35,508 bases of DNA, taken from NCBI RefSeq assembly GCF_900078335.1, contig NZ_FKBR01000047.1:5490-40997 (forward strand), in the 5' to 3' direction. A program made the translations under genes and the position numbers. A model generated the notes under the pieces. The model ran no database searches, was not told where the DNA came from, and saw only the letters and a list, made by a program, of their open reading frames with translations. Positions 1 to 5,765 of this stretch are shown piece by piece. The DNA is from Bordetella trematum. Lineage in GTDB: Bacteria > Pseudomonadota > Gammaproteobacteria > Burkholderiales > Burkholderiaceae_B. Position 1 is the stretch's first letter. Every line of letters starts with the position of its first letter.

Positions 1-273
1 AGAGGGACGGGTGGCCGAGCGCACCAGGGCAGCGAAGGCGTCCCGCACCTCAGGGGTTGCGCAGTCATTGAGCAGCGCTGCGGCCCGATCCGGATAGACG
101 CTGCCGATCTGGCCGACGTCATGGTCAAGCTGCAGCGCGCGGTCGAACAGGGGCGCCAGACGCGCCTCAATCCTGTCGCGCAGGGTCTGCTCGTCTATGG
201 GCTGGCGCTCCCGTGGCCCCTCGAAGGGCGGCGCAGTGCGCAGCGGGTCGTCAAGAGTCGCTGACAGGTTCAT
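1..273 (-). CDS. Unknown phage protein, C-terminus cut by window edge
   Basis: An open frame runs leftward from an ATG at 273-271 with no stop to the window edge, giving at least 91 residues (begins MNLSATLDDP). The start is supported by an AAGAAGGA ribosome site about 7 bases upstream. The visible part is acidic and Arg/Ala-rich with no membrane segment, probably helical. I do not recognise the family. It would be the most distal visible gene of the leftward transcript that starts near 1895 and passes through the stem-loops and tRNA-Arg. It is separated from the tRNA by about 130 bases in which I see no other gene. Confidence 0.6.
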   Translation of the reverse strand, partial: MNLSATLDDPLRTAPPFEGPRERQPIDEQTLRDRIEARLAPLFDRALQLDHDVGQIGSVYPDRAAALLNDCATPEVRDAFAALVRSATRPS

Positions 274-404
274 GGCTTGTTCCTTCTTGGGGAGAGTTAG
301 GTGCAGCACCCGGTCCGATCCTCACGGCCAGCCGCCACCACGCTGATTGCGCATCTGCGGTATGGGCGGGGAGGCTTGGAGGGGGAGGGGTGCTGCGGGG
401 AAAG

Positions 405-481
405 TGGCGCGCCCGGCAGGAGTTGAACCTGCAACCTACGGCCTAGAACACCGCAGCTCTATCCAGTTGAGCTACGGGCGC
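405..481 (-). tRNA. tRNA-Arg (anticodon TCT), CCA encoded
   Basis: Read leftward, the 77 bases fold as a complete tRNA: a perfect 7-bp acceptor (GCGCCCG with CGGGCGC), D-arm GCTC/GAGC, T-arm GCAGG/CCTGC around a TTCAACT loop, and an encoded CCA end. The anticodon loop reads G-T-TCT-A-G, so it should read AGA codons. The anticodon stem is unusual, with a G-T pair at each end and G at both positions 32 and 38. AGA is rare in GC-rich hosts, so a phage copy would help late translation. A use as an attachment site is possible but unsupported, because no integrase is seen. Confidence 0.8.
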
Positions 482-559
482 GAGGGCGCCGGGTTTCCAC
501 CGGACTGCCAGCCTGGGTTTCGCGGCTGTCTACTCCCCACCTCCGGGGACGCATTTGAA

Positions 560-634
560 GATGGTGGAGGGATTCGAACCCTCAGACCTGCCTTGGTGCG
601 AGCACCTACAAAGGACAGGATGCCGTTCACCATC
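560..634 (-). tRNA. tRNA-like element, degenerate or atypical
   Basis: Read leftward, a perfect 7-bp acceptor helix (GATGGTG with CACCATC) encloses a perfect T-arm (GAGGG, TTCGAAT loop, CCCTC), and the total length of 75 bases is right for a tRNA. The middle does not form normal D and anticodon arms: instead GGTGC/GCACC makes a hairpin and CCTG/CAGG can pair outside it. T follows the acceptor as discriminator and the end is TCA, not CCA. It could be a decayed tRNA, an unusual tRNA, or a tRNA-mimic RNA. Its acceptor strand at 628-634 overlaps the first arm of the neighbouring stem-loop. Confidence 0.4.
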
Positions 635-711
635 AAGGGTGCCGGCTGGCCTTGCCTATGCTTACCGGCCGGGTTTTGCCTCGGGTCTGGCCAGGATGGC
701 ACTCTTGATGG
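630..711. repeat. Long-armed stem-loop 1
   Basis: Arms 630-643 (CCATCAAGGGTGCC) and 698-711 (GGCACTCTTGATGG) pair over 14 bp, with one G-T pair, around a 54-base loop. The total is 82 bases, the same as stem-loop 3. The loop contains GCCTATGC, also found in stem-loop 3. A short hairpin, CCTGCGC/GCGCAGG (713-719 with 729-735), follows directly. It lies in a stretch with no convincing gene. Confidence 0.65.
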
Positions 712-807
712 TCCTGCGCACTGACCCGGCGCAGGTTAAGGTGATGTTGCGGCATGACGTTTGCCCAATCGCGCCTGAAACTGCGGGCCTTTCGGACGGT
801 TCTCCGT

Positions 808-927
808 GCCATCACATAGGCGGGCCGGGCTTGATACCGGCTTGCGGGGTGTTCATGGGCACTGCACCTCTCGGATAGCCTCCGCGCCCCTAAGCGTGTC
901 CTTCCACGCCGCCGCCTATGTGATGGC
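808..927. repeat. Long-armed stem-loop 2
   Basis: Arms 808-823 (GCCATCACATAGGCGG) and 912-927 are perfect 16-bp inverted repeats around an 88-base interior. Just upstream, ACGG-TTCT-CCGT forms a small tetraloop hairpin. On the minus strand the interior carries GAGGCTATCCGAGAGG, which resembles the matching stretch in stem-loop 3. No open frame here looks like a gene. Confidence 0.7.
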
Positions 928-1010
928 CCTCGACACTGACGCGGTCGAGGTTTACGGTCTCTGCCTGAACGCGCAAACAAGGCAGGCGGTGGGGGTTTCT
1001 CGGCGCGTTT

Positions 1011-1092
1011 GCCATCATGAAGGGCATCCCCGACTCATCGCTCCCTGCTCGGCCTATGCCTCGCTCTGCTGCGCGATGCCCTTCATGATGGC
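1011..1092. repeat. Long-armed stem-loop 3
   Basis: Arms 1011-1028 (GCCATCATGAAGGGCATC) and 1075-1092 are perfect 18-bp inverted repeats around a 46-base loop containing GGCCTATGCC. As in the other two elements, the arm opens with CCATCA and closes with TGATGG while its inner bases are different but still paired. It lies about 50 bases downstream (leftward) of the small gene at 1145-1426, in the probable leader or untranslated part of the leftward transcript. Confidence 0.7.
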
Positions 1093-1144
1093 CCTCCCAT
1101 ATAGCGGGGAGGGTGCCTGAGCCTGGGTGCTGCTCATATCCCAG

Positions 1145-1426
1145 CTATGCAGGCGTTGAGGAGTCGTTTGGCGATGCGGGACTTTGTTGTCCGCTCATCC
1201 ATGGGCAATGAAACACTAGGGCCTGTTCCGATGCCCCCCCGTAGGAGGTGTCCTCATAAACCCTGACGTACAGGTCGAGGGTTTGCTGACGTCCTACGAT
1301 CTTCTTCACTGCCGGGCTGGCCACGGCTTTGCTGTAAGCGTCACTGCGGTCTCGCGCTTTGAACTCTCCGACCAGCACCGGCCGAGTCAGGCCGCTGCGC
1401 GAATGAACAAATGCGTAATAGGCCAT
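1145..1426 (-). CDS. Small hypothetical protein of the leftward early operon
   Basis: The product is 93 aa (MAYYAFVHSR...). I place the start at 1426 because AAGGAG lies 7 bases upstream; a longer frame to 1492 starts without a ribosome site. The N-terminal 60 residues have the look of a compact alpha/beta domain with conserved-looking VLVGEFKARDRSDAY, followed by a low-complexity Ser/Pro tail. I do not recognise a family. It is the first gene downstream of the leftward promoter and boxA, the position of N in lambda, but it lacks the Arg-rich N-terminus of N proteins, so I do not call it an antiterminator. Confidence 0.55.
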   Translation of the reverse strand: MAYYAFVHSRSGLTRPVLVGEFKARDRSDAYSKAVASPAVKKIVGRQQTLDLYVRVYEDTSYGGASEQALVFHCPWMSGQQSPASPNDSSTPA

Positions 1427-1733
1427 CTTGGTCTCCTTGTTCATCGGTCTGCGTCCTGTCACGGCGCAGGCAGATGAATCCGCGCCAGCCAAGAAGCCAC
1501 GATGGCTTGGCGCGGGCTGCCGACTTGCACGGCGCTACCCGGTTGGCCCGGGAGTCGTCACCCTGATGCGCTCAGGGCGGGCGGCGCCGAGATTCCAATC
1601 GGCATGACCATTTCTGTTCTTGGCTGTCTACGCCTCACCCTCTTGACCGTGTACCGCGCTTGGCGGACTGGATACGGCGGGGATGCCGCGCAGAGCTACG
1701 GCCATGCCCGTAGGTGCGATTGAGCCGGACGAA

Positions 1734-1751
1734 CACCCCACAGGTAGGGTG
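1734..1751 (-). promoter_or_regulatory. Possible boxB-like hairpin
   Basis: CACCC (1734-1738) and GGGTG (1747-1751) pair across an 8-base loop, about 20 bases downstream of the boxA on the leftward transcript. This is the normal order in a nut site, but the loop is not a known N-binding pentaloop, so the assignment is weak. Confidence 0.25.
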
Positions 1752-1770
1752 AGCAACATCGGCTGGCTGG

Positions 1771-1783
1771 TTGTTAAAGAGCG
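1771..1783 (-). promoter_or_regulatory. boxA-like antitermination site
   Basis: On the minus strand the sequence is CGCTCTTTAACAA. It contains the core CGCTCTTTA of lambdoid and rRNA boxA elements, which bind NusB/S10 during antitermination. It lies about 115 bases downstream of the leftward start site. Its placement fits a nutL-like element for the leftward operon. Confidence 0.6.
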
Positions 1784-1823
1784 GGTACTGCTGGCACTTC
1801 AACGCGGCCCTACTAGCTGGCTT

Positions 1824-1899
1824 CCGCCTAGGCGTTCTCTGCTGCGTTCTGCACTTCCGTTTGCTGGGCTTTGCCCTAGGCGGTTGGAAGTGCATGAAC
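1824..1899 (-). repeat. Interleaved inverted repeats in the pL leader
   Basis: Two inverted repeats overlap. Repeat A pairs 1846-1858 with 1886-1899 (13 bp with one bulged base, core TGCACTTCC/GGAAGTGCA) and encloses a small GGGC/GCCC hairpin. Repeat B pairs 1824-1832 (CCGCCTAGG) with 1875-1883 (CCTAGGCGG). B crosses A, so in RNA they would be alternative folds or a pseudoknot. The predicted leftward start (about 1895) lies at the 5' edge of A. Confidence 0.6.
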
Positions 1900-1901
1900 G
1901 A

Positions 1902-1931
1902 AGTATAGAAAAATCTATACAGTCTAGTCAA
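1902..1931 (-). promoter_or_regulatory. Leftward early promoter (pL-like)
   Basis: On the minus strand, -35 TTGACT (1931-1926) and -10 TATACT (1907-1902) are separated by 18 bases, a strong sigma-70 match with a start near 1895. The two operators at 1903-1944 cover the -10, spacer and -35, so the repressor should shut it off in the lysogen. Confidence 0.75.
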
Positions 1932-1944
1932 GAGAAATCTAAAC
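1903..1944. promoter_or_regulatory. Left operators OL1 and OL2
   Basis: OL1 (1903-1920) is the perfect palindrome GTATAGA-AAAA-TCTATAC. OL2 (1927-1944) is GTCAAGA-GAAA-TCTAAAC, with the same 7-4-7 layout; centres are 24 bp apart. The half-sites match those in the repressor/cro gap (OR1 GTATAGA...TCTAAAC; OR2 inverted GTCAAGA...TCTAGAC), so the same repressor should bind both regions. Confidence 0.75.
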
Positions 1945-2084
1945 ATTCTTTACGCAAGGAATCGGCTACGATTGCAGATTGGTTTTGTTACTTTTTGGCG
2001 GGAGTAGTGCGAAGCGGGTTTTTGTGCGTAGCACGGTGGCGCGTGCCACTCTCGATCGCTGTTCTTACGAGATACGAGTTTCGG

Positions 2085-2495
2085 ATGAAAAAGATAACTT
2101 TTGCTGCACTCGCGGTTTGTGTTTCGGTTGCGGGCTGCGCCTCGTCAGGCGTCCGCGTTAAAGATGAGCAGCTTGCTGAATTTGTCCCAGGAAAGACGAC
2201 CAAGCAGGATGTAATTGCTCGCCTGGGCGTGCCGACATCTTCAATGAGGAATTCTGACGGCAGCAGCATGATCATGTACACCTACTCAGAGGCGCGCACC
2301 CGGGCGACTACGTTCATACCTATTGTGGGGCTCTTCGCCGGCGGCGTAGATACGAACGCTACAAATGTGATGCTTCAGTTCGATCCTGAAGGCAAGCTCT
2401 TGAGCCATTCTTCATCTGAGACGGCTTTGGGCACAGCCACAGGCGTGGCAGCAGGATCAGTCGACTCCGTGCCAGATCAGCCGAGGAAGCCGTAG
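2085..2495 (+). CDS. BamE/SmpA-like outer-membrane lipoprotein (moron)
   Basis: The product is 136 aa. It has a lipoprotein signal peptide (MKKITFAALAVCVSVAG) ending in a lipobox with Cys at about residue 18, followed by a SmpA/OmlA (BamE)-type domain: GKTTKQDVIARLGVP near residues 36-50 and MLQFDPEGKLLS near residues 100-111. BamE is a small subunit of the BAM complex; in phages, small lipoproteins commonly block outer-membrane receptors. The start at 2085 is chosen because the signal peptide begins there; the frame is open far upstream. It stands between OL and the parA/repressor operon, facing away from both, the place of lysogeny-expressed morons. A superinfection-exclusion role is inference. 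Confidence 0.75.
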   Translation: MKKITFAALAVCVSVAGCASSGVRVKDEQLAEFVPGKTTKQDVIARLGVPTSSMRNSDGSSMIMYTYSEARTRATTFIPIVGLFAGGVDTNATNVMLQFDPEGKLLSHSSSETALGTATGVAAGSVDSVPDQPRKP

Positions 2496-2626
2496 GGGAG
2501 GGATGCTCAGTTTGTCAGGTCGTGACGGTAGCCCGGCATCATTAGCACTTGCCCCAGTGAAGTCGTGACGTTCTCATTTGTCAGGCGGGCCACGCCGTGA
2601 CCCCACAACCTGATATGAGATACATC

Positions 2627-2800
2627 ATGAATCTGGAAAAAGCAAAAGCTGAGCTGGCCTCTCTTTGGGAGCAGATCGACCGCCTTCCCGAAAATCTCCC
2701 TGGGGAGTTCCGCAGAGCGCTGCTGATGGACCAAGCGCTTCGGTACGAGCAGATCATTGCTGAGGAAGAGGCTACTAGAGCGGCGAGCTCCTACGCCTGA
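2627..2800 (+). CDS. Small helical hypothetical protein
   Basis: The 57-aa product is charged and almost wholly helical (NLEKAKAELASLWEQIDRLP...), with no membrane segment. I prefer the ATG at 2627, with GAGA 6 bases upstream; GTG at 2597 and ATG at 2615 are in frame. It follows the lipoprotein gene and is closed by a strong terminator at 2815, so the two probably form one short rightward unit. No family recognised. The 100 bases before it contain short direct repeats (TTTGTCAGG at 2511 and 2577; GTCGTGACG at 2519 and 2562). Confidence 0.5.
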   Translation: MNLEKAKAELASLWEQIDRLPENLPGEFRRALLMDQALRYEQIIAEEEATRAASSYA

Positions 2801-2814
2801 GCCCAGAAAGCACA

Positions 2815-2840
2815 AAGCCCCTTTGGAGGGGCTTTTCTTT
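2815..2840 (+). terminator. Intrinsic terminator after the lipoprotein unit
   Basis: Stem AAGCCCCT/AGGGGCTT (2815-2822 with 2827-2834), loop TTGG, then TTCTTTT. It closes the rightward moron unit before the convergent parA gene. Confidence 0.85.
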
Positions 2841-2892
2841 TAGGGGTCTAGCCCGGCTACGGTACCGCCCCGCGCTAGGCGCCGTTCAAATG

Positions 2893-2913
2893 AAAAAGCC
2901 ACCCGGAGGTGGC
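2893..2913 (-). terminator. Intrinsic terminator after parA
   Basis: Read leftward, GCCACC-TCCG-GGTGGC (2913-2898) is followed by TTTTT. It lies 10 bases past the parA stop and ends the leftward repressor/parA unit. With the facing terminator at 2815-2840 it insulates the convergent genes. Confidence 0.85.
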
Positions 2914-2922
2914 TTCGTTCAC

Positions 2923-3963
2923 TCAAAGAATACTTAGCAAGTACTCAAGTTCTTTACGGTACTTGGTTTGCGACTGATTCACCTGGAGTCGGCTGCCGTT
3001 GACCGTATGGAATTGACCCACTTTCAGTTTGGGTATTGGAATCCCTTCGGCTCCACTGATCCGACCAGCAGACATGAAATCGTCCGTGATAGCAAAGGCG
3101 TCAGCCGGGTCATCCACATCAAACAATTCTGGATACTTGGCTGCGGTCGCGTAGGCGCGTTCTACGTACATCTGCGATGCACGATCTTTGACACCCTTTT
3201 TCGGGCTCCGTGCCCCAACCATCGTCATAACAATGGATGCGACCTTCGGGGCAGGAACGCCTCCGGCTCGGTCAGCCCAAACATTAAAGTCGCTCGCCGG
3301 GTTAGCCAGCATGCCAAGGGTGATATCCAAGGACTCAATGGAATGTTCATCCACCCGCACCGGGATGATAAGCGCATCAGCCGCGCACCAAGAAAGGTGA
3401 GTGCCACCGCCATAGAACGGGCTGCAATCCATCAAAATTCGACTGCACTTCTTCTCTTTAGCCTCCTCGGCCAGCACATCGCGCAAACTGAAAAGGATGT
3501 TGGCCACCGCTTTCTTGTTACCGGCCGCCATAGCTTGCTGTAACTGCTGGTAAAGCGCGGACGGAAAGGCAAAAAGAGCGCCGTCCCCAGGCACGAGAAA
3601 GCCTGACTTCGCTCCTTTGAAGTGATCATTCAGCGAGCTCGCCCGATAGGAAATATCCTCGGGAACTTCGCCAAAGGCTGGCCCAAGGACTTTCGGGTTA
3701 AGCGCATGACTGACCGTCACCTCAGGCTTCTGCCCGCGCATTATTGACTCAGTCAAGTTCCGCTGAGGACAAAGATCGGCAACCAATGTCGAGTGGTGGC
3801 GAGTGAACATCCATGCTAGGTTGAAAGAAAGCGTGGACTTGCCGATGCCTCCGCGCAGATTGGTGACCGCGTAGGATTTCCGCTTGAGCTCTATCGGTCC
3901 GTCGTAGGGTTCTTCAAGAGATCGATCGTGGTTCGCGATGATGCGAGCGAGGCCAGAAGTCAT
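2923..3963 (-). CDS. parA: ParA-family partition ATPase
   Basis: The product is 346 aa. A deviant Walker A motif, RGGIGKST, lies near residue 37-44 (the signature Lys of ParA/MinD is Arg here), followed by the Walker A-prime/switch ADLCPQRNLTESIM near 63-76 and a Walker B-like region RILMDCSPF near 175. ParA ATPases move plasmid or chromosome copies on the nucleoid with a centromere-binding partner. There is no N-terminal HTH, so it resembles the short class. The gene follows the repressor in the same direction, so it is probably expressed in the lysogen. A 19-bp repeat array lies directly upstream. No parB is seen in the window. The ribosome site is weak. Confidence 0.85.
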   Translation of the reverse strand: MTSGLARIIANHDRSLEEPYDGPIELKRKSYAVTNLRGGIGKSTLSFNLAWMFTRHHSTLVADLCPQRNLTESIMRGQKPEVTVSHALNPKVLGPAFGEVPEDISYRASSLNDHFKGAKSGFLVPGDGALFAFPSALYQQLQQAMAAGNKKAVANILFSLRDVLAEEAKEKKCSRILMDCSPFYGGGTHLSWCAADALIIPVRVDEHSIESLDITLGMLANPASDFNVWADRAGGVPAPKVASIVMTMVGARSPKKGVKDRASQMYVERAYATAAKYPELFDVDDPADAFAITDDFMSAGRISGAEGIPIPKLKVGQFHTVNGSRLQVNQSQTKYRKELEYLLSIL

Positions 3964-3986
3964 ATTTGCGCGTCCAGGGTTAGGAT

Positions 3987-4113
3987 GCCGAGCAGGTTAC
4001 GTGGAAATCAGCAGGCCGTCAATAAAACTGCAGGTCGCTCGAGAAACTGCAGGCCGTTTCAAATCCCGCAGTTCGTTGCTATGTGCGCAAGTTAACACCA
4101 TTTATGCAGGCTG
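3987..4113. repeat. Seven 19-bp-period repeats (centromere- or operator-like array)
   Basis: A GCAGG core recurs at 3992, 4011, 4030, 4049, 4068 (GCAGT), 4087 (GCAAG) and 4106: every step is exactly 19 bases. The best copies are AAACTGCAGGTCG (4025) and AAACTGCAGGCCG (4044). The outer copies share TTA after the core (3987 and 4082). The array fills the 199-bp gap between the repressor stop and the parA start. Regular iterons beside a parA gene are the known form of plasmid centromeres and of autoregulatory par operators. An origin iteron role is the main alternative. Confidence 0.7.
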
Positions 4114-4162
4114 ACTGTATGCGCGTAATTCGTGCCGCCGTCCGTCATTGCCGACCGGCGCC

Positions 4163-5212
4163 CTACGACCGCACCCACTGCCCCCGCTCATCCTCTCCAA
4201 GCTTGGCGCCAGCCCAGACGACTCGCCCCAGCACTCTGACCGAGGCCTCACCCTCTAGAGGGATATCAGGGTGCTGCGCATTGAACGACCGCGCCACCCA
4301 GCGCCCCGTCAGCCGATCCTTGGCCACGGTTTTGACGATCATCTTCCCGTCGTAGTTGATGGCGTACACGCCGCCGGCGGCCACGTCAGCCAATGTCAGG
4401 CCTAGATCCGGCACTACAAGAAGGGCAGCGCCGTCGCGGATGATCGGCTCCATGCTGTCGCCTTTTGCGTACACGACCCGACCGCGGCCGGCATCCGCGC
4501 CAACGGAGCGCAGGAACGAGCGGCGGAACTGGACGAAGCCAGTCTGTTCCTCGGTATGGTTCTCGATACCCTCTCCGGCAGCCAGGCGCACATCGCCGAG
4601 CTCGGGAACCTTCTCGAATCGCTCATTTGCCGCCTGGGGCTCACCCGGGGCCACATTTGCTACGACCGTCCTATCCAAGTTCAGCCTTGGAGGCGGGGCA
4701 TGCTCTCGGTCATCGACAGGCTTCCCACCTTCCCATGGAGCCAGCTCGACCGGCGCCATCGGGAACGGATCTTCCTCATCCGGGCTGGGGACGTAGACGG
4801 CGCCCACTTTGGGCGGCGCTTGTTGTCCAGAGGTGGCGCGTACCACCTCCAGGCCGATATCCAATTGCCCTAGAGCTAACGCGATGGCGCCCTCGATTTG
4901 ACTGATCTGTGGAGCAGACAGAGACCTGATACGGCCCTCGGAGATGGACGGGAACGGCCACCATTGGCCCGGCGCGGGTTCGCCTGCCTCATTGGCCCTG
5001 TCGAGCCAGCCGGGGGCCACTCCAACTCGACGCTCTAATTCGGCGGCTGCGTTCTCGCCAATGCTACGGCCCTTGTTGTAGCTGGCGGACAAGAACTGTG
5101 ATACCTGCGCCCGCTCGTACCCGTACCGCCGGCCGAACTCAGCGGCGTTCCCGTTCGTGCGCTCATCTATCAACTGCCGCAGTCGCTGGCGGCGTAATTC
5201 GTGCTTGTCCAT
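4163..5212 (-). CDS. CI-like LexA/S24-family repressor
   Basis: The product is 349 aa, long for a CI. An HTH domain occupies about residues 8-72 (NAAEFGRRYGYERAQVSQFL). A Pro-rich linker follows, then a LexA/S24 autopeptidase domain with GDSMEP (Ser253), a general-base Lys at about 294 (IVKTV) and an Ala-Gly cleavage site near 212-213. It should hold the prophage silent at OL and OR and be cleaved when RecA is activated. It is divergent from cro across three operators. No Shine-Dalgarno precedes the ATG. The downstream parA may share its transcript. Confidence 0.9.
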   Translation of the reverse strand: MDKHELRRQRLRQLIDERTNGNAAEFGRRYGYERAQVSQFLSASYNKGRSIGENAAAELERRVGVAPGWLDRANEAGEPAPGQWWPFPSISEGRIRSLSAPQISQIEGAIALALGQLDIGLEVVRATSGQQAPPKVGAVYVPSPDEEDPFPMAPVELAPWEGGKPVDDREHAPPPRLNLDRTVVANVAPGEPQAANERFEKVPELGDVRLAAGEGIENHTEEQTGFVQFRRSFLRSVGADAGRGRVVYAKGDSMEPIIRDGAALLVVPDLGLTLADVAAGGVYAINYDGKMIVKTVAKDRLTGRWVARSFNAQHPDIPLEGEASVRVLGRVVWAGAKLGEDERGQWVRS

Positions 5213-5223
5213 GTGGCGATTAG

Positions 5224-5286
5224 ACAGGAAGTTTTCTAAACAATGGTCTAGATAATTCTTGACTTAAGGTATAGATATTTCTAAAC
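5224..5286. promoter_or_regulatory. Right operators OR1, OR2, OR3
   Basis: OR1 (5269-5286) is GTATAGA-TATT-TCTAAAC and overlaps the cro -10. OR2 (5246-5263) is GTCTAGA-TAAT-TCTTGAC and overlaps the -35. OR3 (5224-5241) has one good half, TCTAAAC, and one poor half. Centres are spaced 23 and 22 bp apart. Layout and half-sites match the left operators. Confidence 0.75.
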
Positions 5287-5287
5287 T
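5259..5287 (+). promoter_or_regulatory. Rightward early promoter (pR-like)
   Basis: -35 TTGACT (5259-5264), a 17-base spacer and -10 TAAACT (5282-5287) predict a start at about 5294, which is the A of the cro ATG. The message would then be leaderless. OR1 and OR2 cover both promoter elements. Confidence 0.7.
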
Positions 5288-5293
5288 CAGGCC

Positions 5294-5509
5294 ATGAACG
5301 CTACTCAGATCATCGAAATTATGGGCGGGCGGGCCAGAGTCATGAAGTTGACCGGCCTGACGAAAGGGCGGATTTCCCAATGGGCCAAAGAGGATCACAT
5401 CCCGAAGGCCTGGATGCTGGCTTTCCACAGGATGAAGCCTCGGCAGATCCCGAGCCCCGCTGTCGAGCGACCCAAAAAGCCCACCCCCCAGGAGCAAAGC
5501 CATGCGTGA
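5294..5509 (+). CDS. cro: Cro-like repressor
   Basis: The 71-aa product is a single HTH domain (GGRARVMKLTGLTKGRISQWAK..., about residues 11-32) with a basic Pro-rich tail, the usual size and form of Cro. It is the first gene of the rightward transcript and divergent from the repressor. No Shine-Dalgarno is present and the predicted transcript starts at the ATG. It should bind the same OR sites to favour lytic growth. Confidence 0.8.
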   Translation: MNATQIIEIMGGRARVMKLTGLTKGRISQWAKEDHIPKAWMLAFHRMKPRQIPSPAVERPKKPTPQEQSHA

Positions 5510-5765
5510 TCTCTACATCAAGGTCGCGCTCTGGTTGCTCGGCCCCGTTCTCCCAAAGCTAAGGGAGACTTTCATTTCCGAGGTCGTAAGCGAGATGAGG
5601 GCTCACGGTTCAAAACTGCATCAGGCCGATGAAATTAATGCTCTGTTTGCGGGGGTGCCTTGGAGCCACCCTGTTTCAGCGCAGCCTGAGCAAGCCCATG
5701 CGCGGCCTCAGGAGTCAGGCGAATTGGAATGGACACTTTTTCGCCAACAAGCAGGTGAAGAGTAA
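5502..5765 (+). CDS. Hypothetical protein following cro
   Basis: The product is 87 aa with a hydrophobic N-terminal helix (YIKVALWLLGPVLPKL) that could insert in the membrane, then a charged C-terminus. The start overlaps the cro stop by 8 bases and has a good AGGAG site. Its last 131 bases overlap the convergent gene 5635-6012 antisense, so its C-terminus may be less reliable. No family recognised. Confidence 0.5.
   Translation: MRDLYIKVALWLLGPVLPKLRETFISEVVSEMRAHGSKLHQADEINALFAGVPWSHPVSAQPEQAHARPQESGELEWTLFRQQAGEE

Noticed and set aside
405-481. tRNA-Arg as a prophage attachment site
   Set aside because: No integrase and no second partial tRNA copy in the window; cannot be supported here.
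630-1092. Stem-loops as CRISPR-like or transposon ends
   Set aside because: Arms differ between elements, there are no constant repeats with unique spacers, no cas genes and no transposase or target-site duplications.
1903-1920. Perfect palindrome as a protelomerase (telRL) site
   Set aside because: Only 18 bp with a 4-base centre, and the same half-sites recur at the repressor/cro gap, so it is an operator.
1635-1946. Leftward open frame of 103 codons rich in Arg, over the pL region
   Set aside because: It starts upstream of the mapped-looking promoter, crosses operators and the leader repeats, and has no ribosome site; it is better explained as regulatory DNA.
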